Shown here one piece after another: positions 42,651 through 51,420 of a stretch of 51,420 nt of DNA. The stretch spans positions 1 through 51,420 of the forward strand of contig CANQGG010000010.1 in assembly GCA_947601655.1 (NCBI GenBank), written 5' to 3'. Both the position numbers and the translations under genes were made by a program. The notes below the pieces were generated by a model that searched no databases, was not told the DNA's origin, and saw nothing but the letters and a program-made list of their open reading frames with translations. The first letter of the stretch is position 1. Each line of letters starts with the position of its first letter. This DNA is from an uncultured Akkermansia sp. (GTDB lineage Bacteria > Verrucomicrobiota > Verrucomicrobiia > Verrucomicrobiales > Akkermansiaceae).

Positions 42651-43442
42651 GTGGAAGAGACGGGAAAAAGAAAGGGGAGACATTGGCGAGTGTTCCTCCT
42701 GGGAATGTTGGCAGCGGGAGCACTCTGCTCCTGCTCGCAGATGTATAATTTGGAGTCCGAATCAGGGCTCTACAAGGTGAAGTTGGTGCATACGATGAAG
42801 AGTGGGGTGGATGGGGTGTGGACGTGGGGCAAGGGCAATCCCTACGTGGACCGGAGGAGCGGGAGAATCTATGTGGCGGATTTGCACGTGGACAAAATCG
42901 AGAAGAAATATCCGCGCGCGGCGCAGTTCATGGTGCGGCGTATGCGGCGCTACATCATGGAGTCAGCTACGAAAGCTCTGGAGGAAAGCAATGCGGCGAA
43001 CAATGCGGATTGGCAGCTTACCGACAAAGCAGAGCAGGCAGACGTGAGGGTGGATATGGCCATGATCAGTTTCCGACCTCAAAAGCCGGCATTGCGAGTG
43101 GTTTCAACCATCGGCGGCATATTCAGTCCTGTACCGGGAGTGGGTTCACTGGGAACGCGTTATTCACAGGGGGACATAGGCATCGAGATGACGATCCGCA
43201 ATATGAAAGATGGGAGGCTGCTCTTTGCATGCAAGGATAGTAACCGCAAGATGACGGGCTTGCTCTCCAAGTCGGCTTATCGTCCCGGAGGCAATGCGGA
43301 TGTGAATATGAGGATATGGGCGGATCGTCTCGGAAAACTGATACGCTCCTGCTCTCCGGACCGGCTGGGGAGAAGAAGTCTGCGAGAGCGCACAAAGAAT
43401 CGCAGTTGGTGGGAGGTTTTCAAGAAGCGGATTTCCTCGTAG
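42651..43442 (+). CDS. Lipoprotein, DUF3313-like
   Basis: About 263 residues. A basic N-region (KRKGRHWR) and hydrophobic core end in lipobox AGALC near residue 25. The body (GRIYVADLHVDKIEKKYPRA) and the conserved-looking VRVDMAMISFRPQKPALRVV recall DUF3313 lipoproteins; this is a tentative match. The frame opens far upstream, but a terminator at 42580-42614 excludes that. GTG 42651 keeps the charged signal; GTG near 42690 has a better ribosome site (GGGGAG) but would lose it. Confidence 0.65.
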   Translation: MEETGKRKGRHWRVFLLGMLAAGALCSCSQMYNLESESGLYKVKLVHTMKSGVDGVWTWGKGNPYVDRRSGRIYVADLHVDKIEKKYPRAAQFMVRRMRRYIMESATKALEESNAANNADWQLTDKAEQADVRVDMAMISFRPQKPALRVVSTIGGIFSPVPGVGSLGTRYSQGDIGIEMTIRNMKDGRLLFACKDSNRKMTGLLSKSAYRPGGNADVNMRIWADRLGKLIRSCSPDRLGRRSLRERTKNRSWWEVFKKRISS

Positions 43443-43525
43443 ATCGGCTACGGAGGAGGGAGTCGATAGGGGCGGGCGCTGCGGCAGGCTGTTTATCGGA
43501 AATACACCGTAGGCCCCATCACGGC

Positions 43526-43553
43526 AAAAAAGGGAGGGCATGAAGCCCTCCCT
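43526..43553 (-). terminator. Terminator of sdhCAB
   Basis: Perfect 9-bp stem (43531-43539 with 43545-43553), five-base loop, followed by T5-6 on the minus strand. Confidence 0.9.
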
Positions 43554-43579
43554 GGGTTAAAAATCATTGTCGGACAGAA

Positions 43580-44347
43580 TCAGGAGAACACGCCGACGGC
43601 TTCGGAAGCGCAGGCGATCATGTAATCGCGGTTGAGCTTGGCGATGTTGTCCACAGAAACGCCTTTCGGACAGGCGGCTTCGCACTCGTACTGGTTGGTG
43701 CAGTTGCCGAAGCCGAGGGCGTCCATCTGGCGCACCATGGCGAGCACACGCTTGTTCTTCTCCGGATAGCCCTGGGGCAGCAAGTTGAGGTGCGCCGCCT
43801 TGGCAGAGGTAAAGAGCATGGCGGAGCTGTTCTTGCAGCTGGCCACGCAGGCGCCGCAGCCAATGCACGCGGCAGCGTCGAAAGCGGCGTCCGCCGTCTT
43901 CTTGCGCACGGGCATGTTGTTGGCGTTCGGCGCAGAGCCGGTGCGGATATCCACAAAGCCGCCGGCGGCGATAATCTTGTCCAGCGCGGAGCGATCCACA
44001 ATGAGGTCGCGCAGCAGCGGGAAAGCCTTGGCGCGGAAAGGCTCAATCCAGATGGTATCGCCGTCCTTGAACTGGCGCATGTGCAGCTGGCAGGTCGTCA
44101 CCTTCTTGCCGCCGTGGGGCACGCCGTTGATGGTGAGCGAGCACATGCCGCAGATACCCTCGCGGCAGTCGTGGTCGAAGTGAATGGGCTCCTTACCCTC
44201 GTGCACGAGCTCTTCGTTCACGATGTCGAGCATCTCGAGAAAAGAGGCTTCATCGGGGATATTTTTTGCCTGGTAGGTTTCAATACGACCTTGGGCTTGA
44301 GCGTTCTCCTGCCTCCAGACCTTGAGCGTAAGATTGAGTGTAGCCAT
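43580..44347 (-). CDS. sdhB: Succinate dehydrogenase/fumarate reductase iron-sulfur subunit
   Basis: Carries electrons from the flavoprotein to the membrane quinone site through three clusters. The 2Fe-2S ligands are in [14 protein letters not shown] and the later TCQLH. The 4Fe-4S/3Fe-4S ligands are in [15 protein letters not shown] and the later [15 protein letters not shown]. 255 residues. It is the last gene of sdhCAB and is followed by a strong terminator. The sequence type is that of Bacteroidetes and Verrucomicrobia. Confidence 0.95.
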   Translation of the reverse strand: MATLNLTLKVWRQENAQAQGRIETYQAKNIPDEASFLEMLDIVNEELVHEGKEPIHFDHDCREGICGMCSLTINGVPHGGKKVTTCQLHMRQFKDGDTIWIEPFRAKAFPLLRDLIVDRSALDKIIAAGGFVDIRTGSAPNANNMPVRKKTADAAFDAAACIGCGACVASCKNSSAMLFTSAKAAHLNLLPQGYPEKNKRVLAMVRQMDALGFGNCTNQYECEAACPKGVSVDNIAKLNRDYMIACASEAVGVFS

Positions 44348-44383
44348 AATGTTGTAAGGTGTTAGGGATTCAGTTCTGCTCGA

Positions 44384-46348
44384 TTATTTGTAGGAACGGA
44401 TAGCGAGGTGCACGTTGTCGAAAGTGAGCGGCTCCTTGTGCAGCACGGGCAATTCGTCCGTGCCCTTGTACTCCCAGCAGGCGACGTAAGCGAAATGCTC
44501 GTCATCGCGCTTCGCTTCGCCGTCGGCGAGCTGGTGCTCCAGGCGGAAGTGCGCGCCGCAGGATTCCTCACGCGCCAGCGCATCGTAGCAGAGCAGCGGC
44601 GCAAAGTCGAGGAATGCCGCCACACGCCAGGCTTTCTCCAGCTCCATGTTGATACCCTCCGTGCTCCCCACGATCTTGACGTTGTTCCAGAACTCATCGC
44701 GGATGGCAGGAAGCTTCTCAATGGCGTCCATGAGGGATTCTTTCGTGCGACCCATACCCACATCCTCCCAGATGAGCTTGCCGAGTTCACGGTGAATCTC
44801 GTCCGGGGACTTGGTGCCCTTCACATTCATCATCTTTTCGATGCGTGCCTTCACGGCCTCCTCAGCCTCCTTGAACTCCGGCGCTGCCGTGGTCACGCTG
44901 CCGGGCTTCTGGGTGGTGAGATAGGTCGGCAGAGTGGAAGAGATGACGAAGTAGCCATCCGAGAGACCCTGCATGAGGGCGGAGGCGCCGAGACGGTTTG
45001 CGCCGTGGTCGGAGAAGTTTGCCTCGCCAAGCACATGCAGACCGGGGATGGAGGACATCAGGTTATAATCCACCCAGAGGCCGCCCATGGTGTAGTGAGA
45101 GGCGGGATAGATCATCATCGGCTCCTTGTGCGGATCCACATCGGTGATCTCCTCATACATCTCAAAGAGGTTGCCATACTGGCCATCGATCCACTCCTTG
45201 CCCATGCGCGCGATGGAATCCTTGAAGTCCAGGAAAACGCCACGCCCGGTAGTCGCCACGCCGCGTCCGTCATCGCAGGCTTCCTTGGCGGCGCGGGAGG
45301 AGATATCGCGCGGAGCGAGGTTGCCGAAAGAGGGATATTTGCGCTCCAAATAGTAGTCGCGTTCGCTCTCAGGCACGTCGGATGCCTTCATTTCTCCGTT
45401 GCGAATTTTCTCCGCCACTTCTTTGCTCTTTGGCACCCAGATGCGACCATCATTGCGCAGGGATTCGGACATGAGAGTCAGCTTGCTCTGGTAGTCGCCC
45501 TTCACGGGGATGCAGGTGGGGTGGATCTGCGTGAAGCAGGGATTGGCGAAGTAGGCGCCTTTCTTCCAGCAGGCGCAGGCAGCGCCTACGTTGCAGCCCA
45601 TCGCATTGGTGGAGAGGAAGAACACGCGCCCGTAGCCGCCGGTAGCCAGCAACACAGTGTCACCCGCGTAGCTCTTGATTTCGCCTGTCACGAGATCGCG
45701 CACTACGATGCCCTTCGCATGTCCATCCACTACCACGAGATCCATCATCTCTGTGCGCGGATGCATCTCGATGTGCCCCTTGCCGATCTCCTTTTCCATG
45801 GCCTGGTAGCAGCCCAGCAGAAGTTGCTGTCCGGTCTGACCGCGGCTGTAGAATGTGCGCTTCAACTGGGCGCCTCCGAAAGAACGGTTGTCCAGGAGAC
45901 CGCCGTACTCACGTCCGAACGGCACACCCTGCGCTACGCACTGATTGATGATGTCGCAGGAGACCTCAGCGAGGCGGTATACATTGGCCTCTCGGGCGCG
46001 GAAATCGCCACCCTTCACCGTATCGTAGAAAAGGCGGTAGACAGAGTCACCATCGTTCTGGTAATTATGTGCAGCGTTGATACCGCCCTGCGCCGCGATG
46101 GAGTGAGCGCGACGCGGAGAATCCTGGTAGCAGAAGCACTTCACGTTGTAGCCCAGCTCTGCCAGTGTGGCGGCGGCGGAACCGCCGGCGAGCCCGCTGC
46201 CCACGATGAGAACGGTATATTTGCGGCGGTTGTTGGGATTGATGAGCTTAGCCTCGCGCTTGTATTTGGTCCACTTCTGCTCAATCGGCCCGTCCGGAAT
46301 ACAGGAATCGGGCATGTAATCGCTTTCCGGGAACTTGATGTCTTTCAT
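44384..46348 (-). CDS. sdhA: Succinate dehydrogenase/fumarate reductase flavoprotein subunit
   Basis: The catalytic subunit with covalent FAD. The FAD-binding motif is [20 protein letters not shown], the FAD-attachment His is in [15 protein letters not shown], and the active-site region is [14 protein letters not shown]. 654 residues, long like the epsilonproteobacterial and Bacteroidetes enzymes. It begins 21 bases after sdhC. Succinate oxidation versus fumarate reduction cannot be decided from sequence; in gut anaerobes the fumarate direction is usual. Confidence 0.96.
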   Translation of the reverse strand: MKDIKFPESDYMPDSCIPDGPIEQKWTKYKREAKLINPNNRRKYTVLIVGSGLAGGSAAATLAELGYNVKCFCYQDSPRRAHSIAAQGGINAAHNYQNDGDSVYRLFYDTVKGGDFRAREANVYRLAEVSCDIINQCVAQGVPFGREYGGLLDNRSFGGAQLKRTFYSRGQTGQQLLLGCYQAMEKEIGKGHIEMHPRTEMMDLVVVDGHAKGIVVRDLVTGEIKSYAGDTVLLATGGYGRVFFLSTNAMGCNVGAACACWKKGAYFANPCFTQIHPTCIPVKGDYQSKLTLMSESLRNDGRIWVPKSKEVAEKIRNGEMKASDVPESERDYYLERKYPSFGNLAPRDISSRAAKEACDDGRGVATTGRGVFLDFKDSIARMGKEWIDGQYGNLFEMYEEITDVDPHKEPMMIYPASHYTMGGLWVDYNLMSSIPGLHVLGEANFSDHGANRLGASALMQGLSDGYFVISSTLPTYLTTQKPGSVTTAAPEFKEAEEAVKARIEKMMNVKGTKSPDEIHRELGKLIWEDVGMGRTKESLMDAIEKLPAIRDEFWNNVKIVGSTEGINMELEKAWRVAAFLDFAPLLCYDALAREESCGAHFRLEHQLADGEAKRDDEHFAYVACWEYKGTDELPVLHKEPLTFDNVHLAIRSYK

Positions 46349-46369
46349 ATCGGGAGAGGAGGTAGGGGG

Positions 46370-47032
46370 TTAGTGAAGGATACCGGTAAGAACCGACAGA
46401 GGAATCGAGATAAAGGCGCCGCAGACTACCAGCGCGAAAAGCACGGCTACGATGTTGTAGAGCGGGCGCACCTTGCGCGTGCCCAGACCGAGGGTCTGCA
46501 TCACGCTCTGCACTCCGTGGCGGACGTGCATGAACAAGCAGCAAATGGCGATGATGTAAGCTACGCTGCACACCGGGTTCTGGAAGCCGTGCACAACGTG
46601 TTCATAGCAGTTGGCAGGGTCACCGTTGAGGGTGAGTTGCCAGAGATGGAGGAGCAGGAAGCAGAGAATCATCACGCCGGTGATGACCATGGTGCGCGAA
46701 GAGAGCGTCGCTTTCAGTGTGCCCTCCTTTTGATAATGTGTGCGGGCGTTGTAGTTCTCATACTTAAGCACCAGCGCCAGCAGCACGTGCACCGCAAACA
46801 CAGCCAGCAAGCCCAGGCGAATCGCCCAAAGCAGCCATGCGGGCATGCTGTGCAGCCCCGTGGCGTATACGTTGATCCACGAGCCTTCAGCCGAGGAGCC
46901 GTAAATGGTCATATTCCCGGCCAAGTGACCCACCAGGAAGAGGAGGAGACACGCCCCGGTGAGCGCCACTAAAATCTTGCGGCCAATGGAGGACGTGACG
47001 AACTTGCATGCGGTCGTGATAATATCGTTCAT
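46370..47032 (-). CDS. sdhC: Succinate dehydrogenase/fumarate reductase cytochrome b subunit
   Basis: Single membrane anchor of about 220 residues with five hydrophobic segments, as in the diheme, one-anchor complexes. Histidines placed for heme binding occur in FLVGHLAGN, VHVLLALVLKYENY, FLLLHLWQL and LFMHVRHGVQ. The absence of a separate SdhD fits this class. ATG 47032 is preferred to the TTG five codons upstream. Confidence 0.93.
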   Translation of the reverse strand: MNDIITTACKFVTSSIGRKILVALTGACLLLFLVGHLAGNMTIYGSSAEGSWINVYATGLHSMPAWLLWAIRLGLLAVFAVHVLLALVLKYENYNARTHYQKEGTLKATLSSRTMVITGVMILCFLLLHLWQLTLNGDPANCYEHVVHGFQNPVCSVAYIIAICCLFMHVRHGVQSVMQTLGLGTRKVRPLYNIVAVLFALVVCGAFISIPLSVLTGILH

Positions 47033-47058
47033 AGGTGCAGGTTGCAACGTGCGCGACT

Positions 47059-47087
47059 AGTTTACTCCACTTCATCATGGATTGCAA
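47059..47087 (-). promoter_or_regulatory. Promoter of sdhCAB
   Basis: TTGCAA (47082-47087), 17 bases, TAAACT (47059-47064). It leaves a leader of about 20 bases, so this operon is not leaderless. Confidence 0.65.
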
Positions 47088-47502
47088 GTCAGATTCCTGC
47101 TCTATCCACCTTTTTGTGAACTATGCAGGGCGGGTGCGTAAGGCAAGAAGTAGTCGGAATGAAATTTCGAACCTACAAAGCGGAATTTCCGCAGAGATAA
47201 CAATCGTGCAAAGAGGTGCTTGTCCGGTGCGGCACAGGGTTAGCGCCAAATTTGTCCTCTATTTTGGAAGAGGGTATGCGGAAAAGTGCAAACACTCACA
47301 TGTCTACGCTTTCCATGGTGACGAAAAAAGATGAAAGAGCCAGGGAACGGGCGTAACGAATTCGCCCAGAGTCCCGCCCCGACACAATCACCGACACACG
47401 CCGGAACCGACGCGAAAAACAACGCAACAAACGCATCAAAATATGCGATCGCCTCGATGACTCCGTTCTGCTACGTTTCTCAGGCAGAGGTTGGGAGGAA
47501 AC
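47088..47502. other. 415-base gap without a supported gene
   Basis: Between the sdh promoter and the next lipoprotein stop I see only short hairpins: GCGGAA-T-TTCCGC at 47180-47192 and a GGGCG/CGCCC stem near 47350-47368, neither with a T-run. Short frames here do not look coding. The second hairpin could be a 3' end of the lipoprotein transcript. Confidence 0.6.
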
Positions 47503-48336
47503 TTATAAGTCCTCGTCAAGGTCCGAGTCTCCACTATCCTCGTCGGAGGAAGTATCCTCCTCGGATCCCTCGGAACTATCGCTGTCACCGGATTCATCGG
47601 TAGAAACATCTTCCTCAGAATCACTGGATGAAGAGGCATCTTCTGATTCCCCATCTGAAGTTGTCTCGTCTGAGGCTTCTTCAGTCGCCTGCGCTTTCTT
47701 CCCCGCGGCCTCCTTAGCAGCCTTGTCGCGTGCCTCCTTCTCGGCTTTCAGCAATGCCTCTTCCGCTTCGTTGAGAGGCTTGGAGATAAGATAGCGTTTA
47801 TCGGTAATACCGGCAGCTTTGCGCGTATCAATACGCACTTTGTCATAGCCGGCGTCGGCGATGGATTCCATGATGGCATCGCCCAGCGCCTTTTTCTCCG
47901 GCGTTTCGCAGACCAACACACGATAGCTGCCAATTGTGGGCAAATCCCACGCAGGGACACGTTTGTTGCTCGGTACCATCACCCCTACCAGGTTACCCTG
48001 ACCGTCCGAGCAGAGAGCCCACGCCACCTCATTGCCACCACGAGCATTCAAGGTGGTAATGAAGTACTGAGGATACACATAAGACATCTCTTTCACCGTA
48101 GATGTCCTCAGCCATTCTGTCAGGGCCCGCTGGGCGCGTTCGGGCAGAGGACCGGCCTCATAGCAGTCGCGAAGACGCGGCGAGTTCATGTCATTGTGGC
48201 TGAAGACCGTTACCACCGGACTTTGTGTGAGGCGTTTAACCGCCCGCTGCGGTGCAAGATCCCCGCTTTGGCAAGCGCTGAGGAAAACCGCGACACAACC
48301 AAGAGACACCAAACGTGAAAGAGAGAGAGAGTTCAT
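47503..48336 (-). CDS. Lipoprotein with long acidic Ser/Asp/Glu tail
   Basis: 277 residues. The lipobox is FLSAC near residue 22. Residues 30-180 look folded (VVTVFSHNDMNSPRLRDCYE). They are followed by a Lys/Glu/Ala-rich helical linker (ALLKAEKEARDKAAKEAAGK) and about 65 residues of almost pure Ser, Asp, Glu and Gly. Such tails can bind calcium. No family recognised. SD-like AAAGAGG lies about ten bases before ATG 48336. Confidence 0.78.
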   Translation of the reverse strand: MNSLSLSRLVSLGCVAVFLSACQSGDLAPQRAVKRLTQSPVVTVFSHNDMNSPRLRDCYEAGPLPERAQRALTEWLRTSTVKEMSYVYPQYFITTLNARGGNEVAWALCSDGQGNLVGVMVPSNKRVPAWDLPTIGSYRVLVCETPEKKALGDAIMESIADAGYDKVRIDTRKAAGITDKRYLISKPLNEAEEALLKAEKEARDKAAKEAAGKKAQATEEASDETTSDGESEDASSSSDSEEDVSTDESGDSDSSEGSEEDTSSDEDSGDSDLDEDL

Positions 48337-48353
48337 ACCGATACTACCTCTTT

Positions 48354-48383
48354 AGTTTACTCGCATGCTGGGGGTAATGACAA
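48354..48383 (-). promoter_or_regulatory. Promoter of the acidic-tail lipoprotein
   Basis: TTGTCA (48378-48383), 18 bases, TAAACT (48354-48359), then a leader with an AGAGG ribosome site. Confidence 0.5.
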
Positions 48384-48492
48384 GCAAAAACTTTGAAGAA
48401 GTTCTTTTTTTTCTTGGAGAAGAGGAACAGTCCCTCCCCTAATCAGGAGGATTGAGCTCACTGAAGAGGCTGATGACGCGTGTTTTCTACGA

Positions 48493-49374
48493 TCATTTTT
48501 TCTTTTTCTGCGTACTTTTTTTGGTGTAGTATCGCACGTAATCGATCACAAAAGTCACCGGATAATCAGCATCGTTCGGTTTTTCCGGCCAGGTGCCGGG
48601 ACCACCAATGGCGGTATTCATGATGAGAAAGCATGGCGTGCGTAGCGGATTATCGCCATTCTCGTAAGTTGCGTCGCTGATTTTGATGGCTCCGACTTCC
48701 TTTTCATCGATGAGAATGCGCATGTTTTCGTCGTCCCACTCCAGCACGTAAGTGTGAAAATCCTTGCTGTAGTCGGGTATGGTAGTTACGTGGACAACCT
48801 TATGTTCGCGTTTCATATCCGGTTTCGCCCAACGGAAGAGACTGTAGACGCAATTGGGTTCCTGAGAGATGTGTTCCAGGATATCAATCTCACCGTTGGC
48901 CGGCCAACTGTACTTGTTCACGTGCATGGTCCAGATAGCGGGCCAGACACCTTGGGCTTTGGGAATTTTGGCGCGAAATTCAAGACGTCCGGGCGCCGAG
49001 AATTCCTTGATTCCCCGAGTGGTGACCGAACCGCTGGCGTAAGGCTGTTCCTTGATTTTTGCGGTCCATTGCGGACTGTCCGGGTTGTAGTTGGGGTTAG
49101 GGGTTTTCTCAGCCTTAGAGATAAGATGCAGCTTCCCGTTTTTCACCTTTACACAGTTTTCAGTGTAGGATTGGGAAGCGCCGTGGTTACGGATAACGCC
49201 CAGCTCGCACGCCCATTTCTTCTTGTCAAGTTTTGTCCCATTGAATTCATCATTCCAGTCCAGCACCCATCCGCCGGGAAGCTTTTCCGGGGCTTTATTG
49301 GGAGCAGCCTGAACTTCGAGGAAGCAGGAAACAGAGATGAGTGTGGCTACGACGAAACGTTGGAGCATCCTCAT
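48493..49374 (-). CDS. Secreted GH16 family endo-glycosidase
   Basis: 293 residues with a signal peptide of about 23 residues. The GH16 catalytic motif ExDxxE is in NGEIDILEHIS, with upstream WPAIWTMHVNKYSWP and the fold marker LDWNDEFNGTKLD. GH16 includes laminarinases and, in Akkermansia, enzymes that cut mucin O-glycans; the exact substrate is not visible. The C-terminus is a basic stretch (STQKKKK). Possible starts are ATG 49374 and 49368. It begins 18 bases after the guaB stop. Confidence 0.93.
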   Translation of the reverse strand: MRMLQRFVVATLISVSCFLEVQAAPNKAPEKLPGGWVLDWNDEFNGTKLDKKKWACELGVIRNHGASQSYTENCVKVKNGKLHLISKAEKTPNPNYNPDSPQWTAKIKEQPYASGSVTTRGIKEFSAPGRLEFRAKIPKAQGVWPAIWTMHVNKYSWPANGEIDILEHISQEPNCVYSLFRWAKPDMKREHKVVHVTTIPDYSKDFHTYVLEWDDENMRILIDEKEVGAIKISDATYENGDNPLRTPCFLIMNTAIGGPGTWPEKPNDADYPVTFVIDYVRYYTKKSTQKKKK

Positions 49375-49392
49375 GGATGTTGTAAGTTAGCT

Positions 49393-50847
49393 TTATCGTG
49401 AGTAATTGCCGGGATCCTGGGTGATGGTGACATCATGCGGATGACTCTCCTGCAGGCCGCCGGCAGTAATTTGCACAAAGCGGGCGTGCTCGCGTAACTC
49501 AGTCAGGTTTTTTGCGCCTAGGTATCCCATGCCGGAGCGCAATCCGCCTACAAGCTGGAAGATCACATCTGCCAACATGCCTTTGTAGGGCACGCGCGCC
49601 TCCACGCCCTCAGCCACCAATTTGCCGCTGGAATTTTGCCCGTAACGGTCGCCGCTTCCGGCACGCATTGCGCCTAGTGAACCCATGCCCCGGTAAGTTT
49701 TAAAATTCCTTCCCTGGTAATGCACCACGGCCCCCGGACTTTCCTCACAGCCTGCCAGCATCCCACCGAGCATCACAAGATCTGCACCCCCCGCAAGTGC
49801 TTTTACTGCGTCTCCTGAATATCGGATGCCGCCATCAGCTATTACTGTTACTCCGGCGGGTCTCGCCACTTTCGCCACCTCCTGAATCGCGGTGAACTGC
49901 GGCATGCCTACGCCGGAGATGATGCGTGTGGTGCAGATACTGCCCGGGCCAACACCCACCTTGACAGCGCTGGCTCCGGCAGAGATGAGGTCGCGTGCGC
50001 CGTCTTGAGTGACCACGTTGCCCGCTACCACAGGCTTACCGAGTTCGCGTAGTTTCTCTATCACCTGCAACACGCGTGAAGTGTGTCCCGTGGCAGCATC
50101 AATGAAGAGAGCATCCGCTCCGGCTTCCAGCACCGCCTGGGCACGCTCCAGAAACTCCGGCCCCGGTCCCACGGCAGCGCCGCAACGCAGACGCCCCAGC
50201 TCATCTTTTGTGGATTCCTGGAAAGCTTCGCGCTTGCGGATGTCGGTATCGGTGATAAGTCCCACCAAATGCCCGGCTTCGTCGATGAGAGGAAGTTTCT
50301 CAATGCGGTTCCTGTAGAGGATCTTTCGCGCTTCATCCTGAGTGGTGTTGGGAGCGCCGGTGATAAGACGCTGTCGTGGTGTCATCACGTCTGCCACGGT
50401 AAGCGTAGCCAGGTCATGCCCATCAAACACACGCATATCGCGTCCGGTTATGATGCCCTCCAGCACGCCTTCGCTATCCACCACAGGGAAACCGGAAAAA
50501 CCGTGTTCATCCATGATGTCGCGCACGCGACTGAGGGTCATTGTGCGTTCTACGGTGATGGGCTTGGTGATCACTGCATTTTCGAAGCGTTTCACCCGCG
50601 CAACCATCGCCGCCTGGTCTTCGATGCGGTTGTTACGGTGGATGACACCCATACCGCCCTCGCGAGCCATAGCAATGGCCATGTCGACTTCCGTTACAGT
50701 ATCCATCGGAGCTGAAAGAATCGGCAGCCGAAGGGATATCCCTTCACACAGTCGGGAGCCGGGATCGGCTTCTCCGGGGAGAATGCTGCTCAAGCAAGGC
50801 AGTAGCAGCACGTCATCAAAAGTGAGTCCAAGTTGTATCTCTGCCAT
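49393..50847 (-). CDS. guaB: IMP dehydrogenase
   Basis: Oxidises IMP to XMP with NAD, the first committed step to GMP. 484 residues: the N-terminal barrel part ([20 protein letters not shown]), two CBS domains at about 90-205, the catalytic Cys in [14 protein letters not shown], the phosphate site [11 protein letters not shown], and the flap [12 protein letters not shown]. It starts at ATG 50847, five bases after the -10 box (leaderless). GH16 follows in the same direction. Confidence 0.97.
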   Translation of the reverse strand: MAEIQLGLTFDDVLLLPCLSSILPGEADPGSRLCEGISLRLPILSAPMDTVTEVDMAIAMAREGGMGVIHRNNRIEDQAAMVARVKRFENAVITKPITVERTMTLSRVRDIMDEHGFSGFPVVDSEGVLEGIITGRDMRVFDGHDLATLTVADVMTPRQRLITGAPNTTQDEARKILYRNRIEKLPLIDEAGHLVGLITDTDIRKREAFQESTKDELGRLRCGAAVGPGPEFLERAQAVLEAGADALFIDAATGHTSRVLQVIEKLRELGKPVVAGNVVTQDGARDLISAGASAVKVGVGPGSICTTRIISGVGMPQFTAIQEVAKVARPAGVTVIADGGIRYSGDAVKALAGGADLVMLGGMLAGCEESPGAVVHYQGRNFKTYRGMGSLGAMRAGSGDRYGQNSSGKLVAEGVEARVPYKGMLADVIFQLVGGLRSGMGYLGAKNLTELREHARFVQITAGGLQESHPHDVTITQDPGNYSR

Positions 50848-50852
50848 GGCAG

Positions 50853-50881
50853 AGTCTAACCTGCCTCCGTCCCCTATGCAA
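50853..50881 (-). promoter_or_regulatory. guaB promoter
   Basis: TTGCAT (50876-50881), 17 bases, TAGACT (50853-50858), five bases to ATG 50847. One of the clearest leaderless layouts. Confidence 0.65.
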
Positions 50882-50952
50882 GTCTAATTCATTCTGTCTT
50901 GCCAATTTTTTGCCTTTTGCTCTATTTTCCCGCAAGAAGTCGAGAAAAAGGC

Positions 50953-50981
50953 TTGCCAAATCATTTTTTCTTGTGTATAGT
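50953..50981 (+). promoter_or_regulatory. Promoter of the tRNA-Tyr/tRNA-Val unit
   Basis: TTGCCA (50953-50958), 17 bases, TATAGT (50976-50981). Transcription would start about 40 bases before tRNA-Tyr. Confidence 0.7.
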
Positions 50982-51027
50982 GCGCTCCGCGTCACGGGGG
51001 AGTTGCTATATCTTTCGTTGCGTGAAA

Positions 51028-51110
51028 GGGTAGGTTCCCGAGCGGTCAAAGGGGGCAGACTGTAAATCTGCTAGCGTTTGCTTTCGATGGTTCGAATCCA
51101 TCCCTGCCCA
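51028..51110 (+). tRNA. tRNA-Tyr (anticodon GTA)
   Basis: 83 bases with the long variable arm of bacterial tRNA-Tyr. The acceptor is GGGTAGG with CCTGCCC, the anticodon stem GCAGA/TCTGC with loop CTGTAAA, and the T arm ATGG-TTCGAAT-CCAT. CCA is not encoded. Confidence 0.95.
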
Positions 51111-51138
51111 TTTCCCCAGTCCCTTGGATTTTCATAGC

Positions 51139-51211
51139 GCGGAGGTAGCTCAGTTGGTAGAGCAACACCTTGACATGGTGGAGGTCGTAGGTTCGAGTCC
51201 TATCCCCCGTA
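51139..51211 (+). tRNA. tRNA-Val (anticodon GAC)
   Basis: 73 bases. D arm GCTCAGTTGGTAGAGC, anticodon stem CACC/GGTG with loop TTGACAT, T arm GTAGG-TTCGAGT-CCTAT. The acceptor GCGGAGG with CCCCCGT has a G-U at 1:72 and an A-C mismatch at 5:68. CCA is not encoded. Confidence 0.93.
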
Positions 51212-51242
51212 GCAAATTTGATAGTTTGACCGAGTTTGATTA

Positions 51243-51275
51243 GCCCGCAAGTCCTAGAGACGGCGGGCCTTTTTT
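51243..51275 (+). terminator. Terminator of the tRNA unit
   Basis: 6-bp GC stem (GCCCGC 51243-51248 with GCGGGC 51263-51268), 14-base loop, then CTTTTTT. Confidence 0.8.
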
Positions 51276-51298
51276 CGCTCATCGTATAATTTTGTGGA

Positions 51299-51420
51299 AT
51301 GGCTCCACGAAGCAACTCCAAAAGGGCGGCGAAATACTCAGTCTCTCACAAAAATAATCCAATTATCCCTAAAAACAATCTGGGCATGGTGGAGATTTCT
51401 CCTACCATACCCAGTATCAT
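51299..51420 (+). CDS. Possible start of a gene cut by the right edge
   Basis: After the terminator an ATG at 51299 opens a frame without stops for 40 codons to the end of the window (MAPRSNSKRAAKYSVSHKNN). The reading is basic and polar, with no recognised motif, no clear promoter and no proper ribosome site. It may be chance. Confidence 0.25.
   Translation, partial: MAPRSNSKRAAKYSVSHKNNPIIPKNNLGMVEISPTIPSI

Noticed and set aside
44408..46972. 854-codon plus-strand frame
   Set aside because: Antisense to sdhA and sdhC, which are unmistakable; its His/Ala/Val-rich composition is that of a shadow.
47331..47603. Plus-strand frame MKEPGNGRNEFAQSPAPTQ
   Set aside because: It overlaps the acidic tail of the minus-strand lipoprotein, lacks a ribosome site and has no recognisable feature.
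51046..51321. 91-codon minus-strand frame
   Set aside because: Its peptides GDRTRTYDLHHVKVLLYQLS and MGRDGFEPSKA are the well-known antisense readings of tRNA genes; it covers tRNA-Val and part of tRNA-Tyr.
1..51420. CRISPR arrays, rRNA operons and insertion sequences
   Set aside because: No regularly spaced repeats, no rRNA-like stretch and no transposase with terminal repeats were seen; the only recombinase is the tyrosine integrase.

Overview
The window looks like a chromosomal segment of a Verrucomicrobiota bacterium, most likely of the Akkermansia group. This rests on mid-50s percent GC, a three-gene Bacteroidetes/Verrucomicrobia-type succinate dehydrogenase, a secreted GH16 of the kind used on mucin glycans, a stand-alone CoaB, and many small lipoproteins. 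No rRNA is present, so placement below phylum level is inference.

Layout. 1-4514 (minus) is the open-ended end of a giant polyvalent protein of phage/conjugative-element type, with a ParB-like, a MuF C-terminal toxin-like and an LPD23-like module, directly behind pheT. 4545-26882 is mostly housekeeping: pheST, a cell-wall amidase, sufS with an overlapping uncharacterised gene, a class A PBP whose transpeptidase site is degenerate, a lipoprotein-tyrA pair, an SGNH hydrolase, a Nudix enzyme, a branched-chain aminotransferase, rsgA-coaB, cmk-plsC-recF and pyrE-nagZ. 27045-30018 holds two PA14-like membrane proteins whose first halves are almost identical in DNA; the downstream copy is frameshifted. 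30277-37519 carries yceD-rpmF, fabF-(membrane protein)-recR, a DUF1287 protein and valS. 37760-43442 is the accessory part: tRNA-Arg, a tyrosine recombinase, a 161-bp segment bounded by two near-identical palindromes, then seven small exported proteins with tandem duplicates and one gene remnant. 43580-51420 holds sdhCAB, an acidic-tailed lipoprotein, a GH16 enzyme behind guaB, and tRNA-Tyr and tRNA-Val.

Promoters of the form TTGACA/TTGCNA, a 16-18 base spacer, then a TAGAAT/TATAAT-like -10 box are easy to see. In at least nine of them the start codon lies only 5-10 bases after the -10 box, so transcripts should be leaderless or nearly so. Several start codons were chosen on this basis.

The points most worth a second look are the GT51 protein with a dead transpeptidase site, the compositionally foreign MuF-C module inside the giant gene, the leaderless promoter class, the palindrome-bounded segment beside the recombinase with its exported-protein cluster, and the PA14 pair homogenised over one half only.
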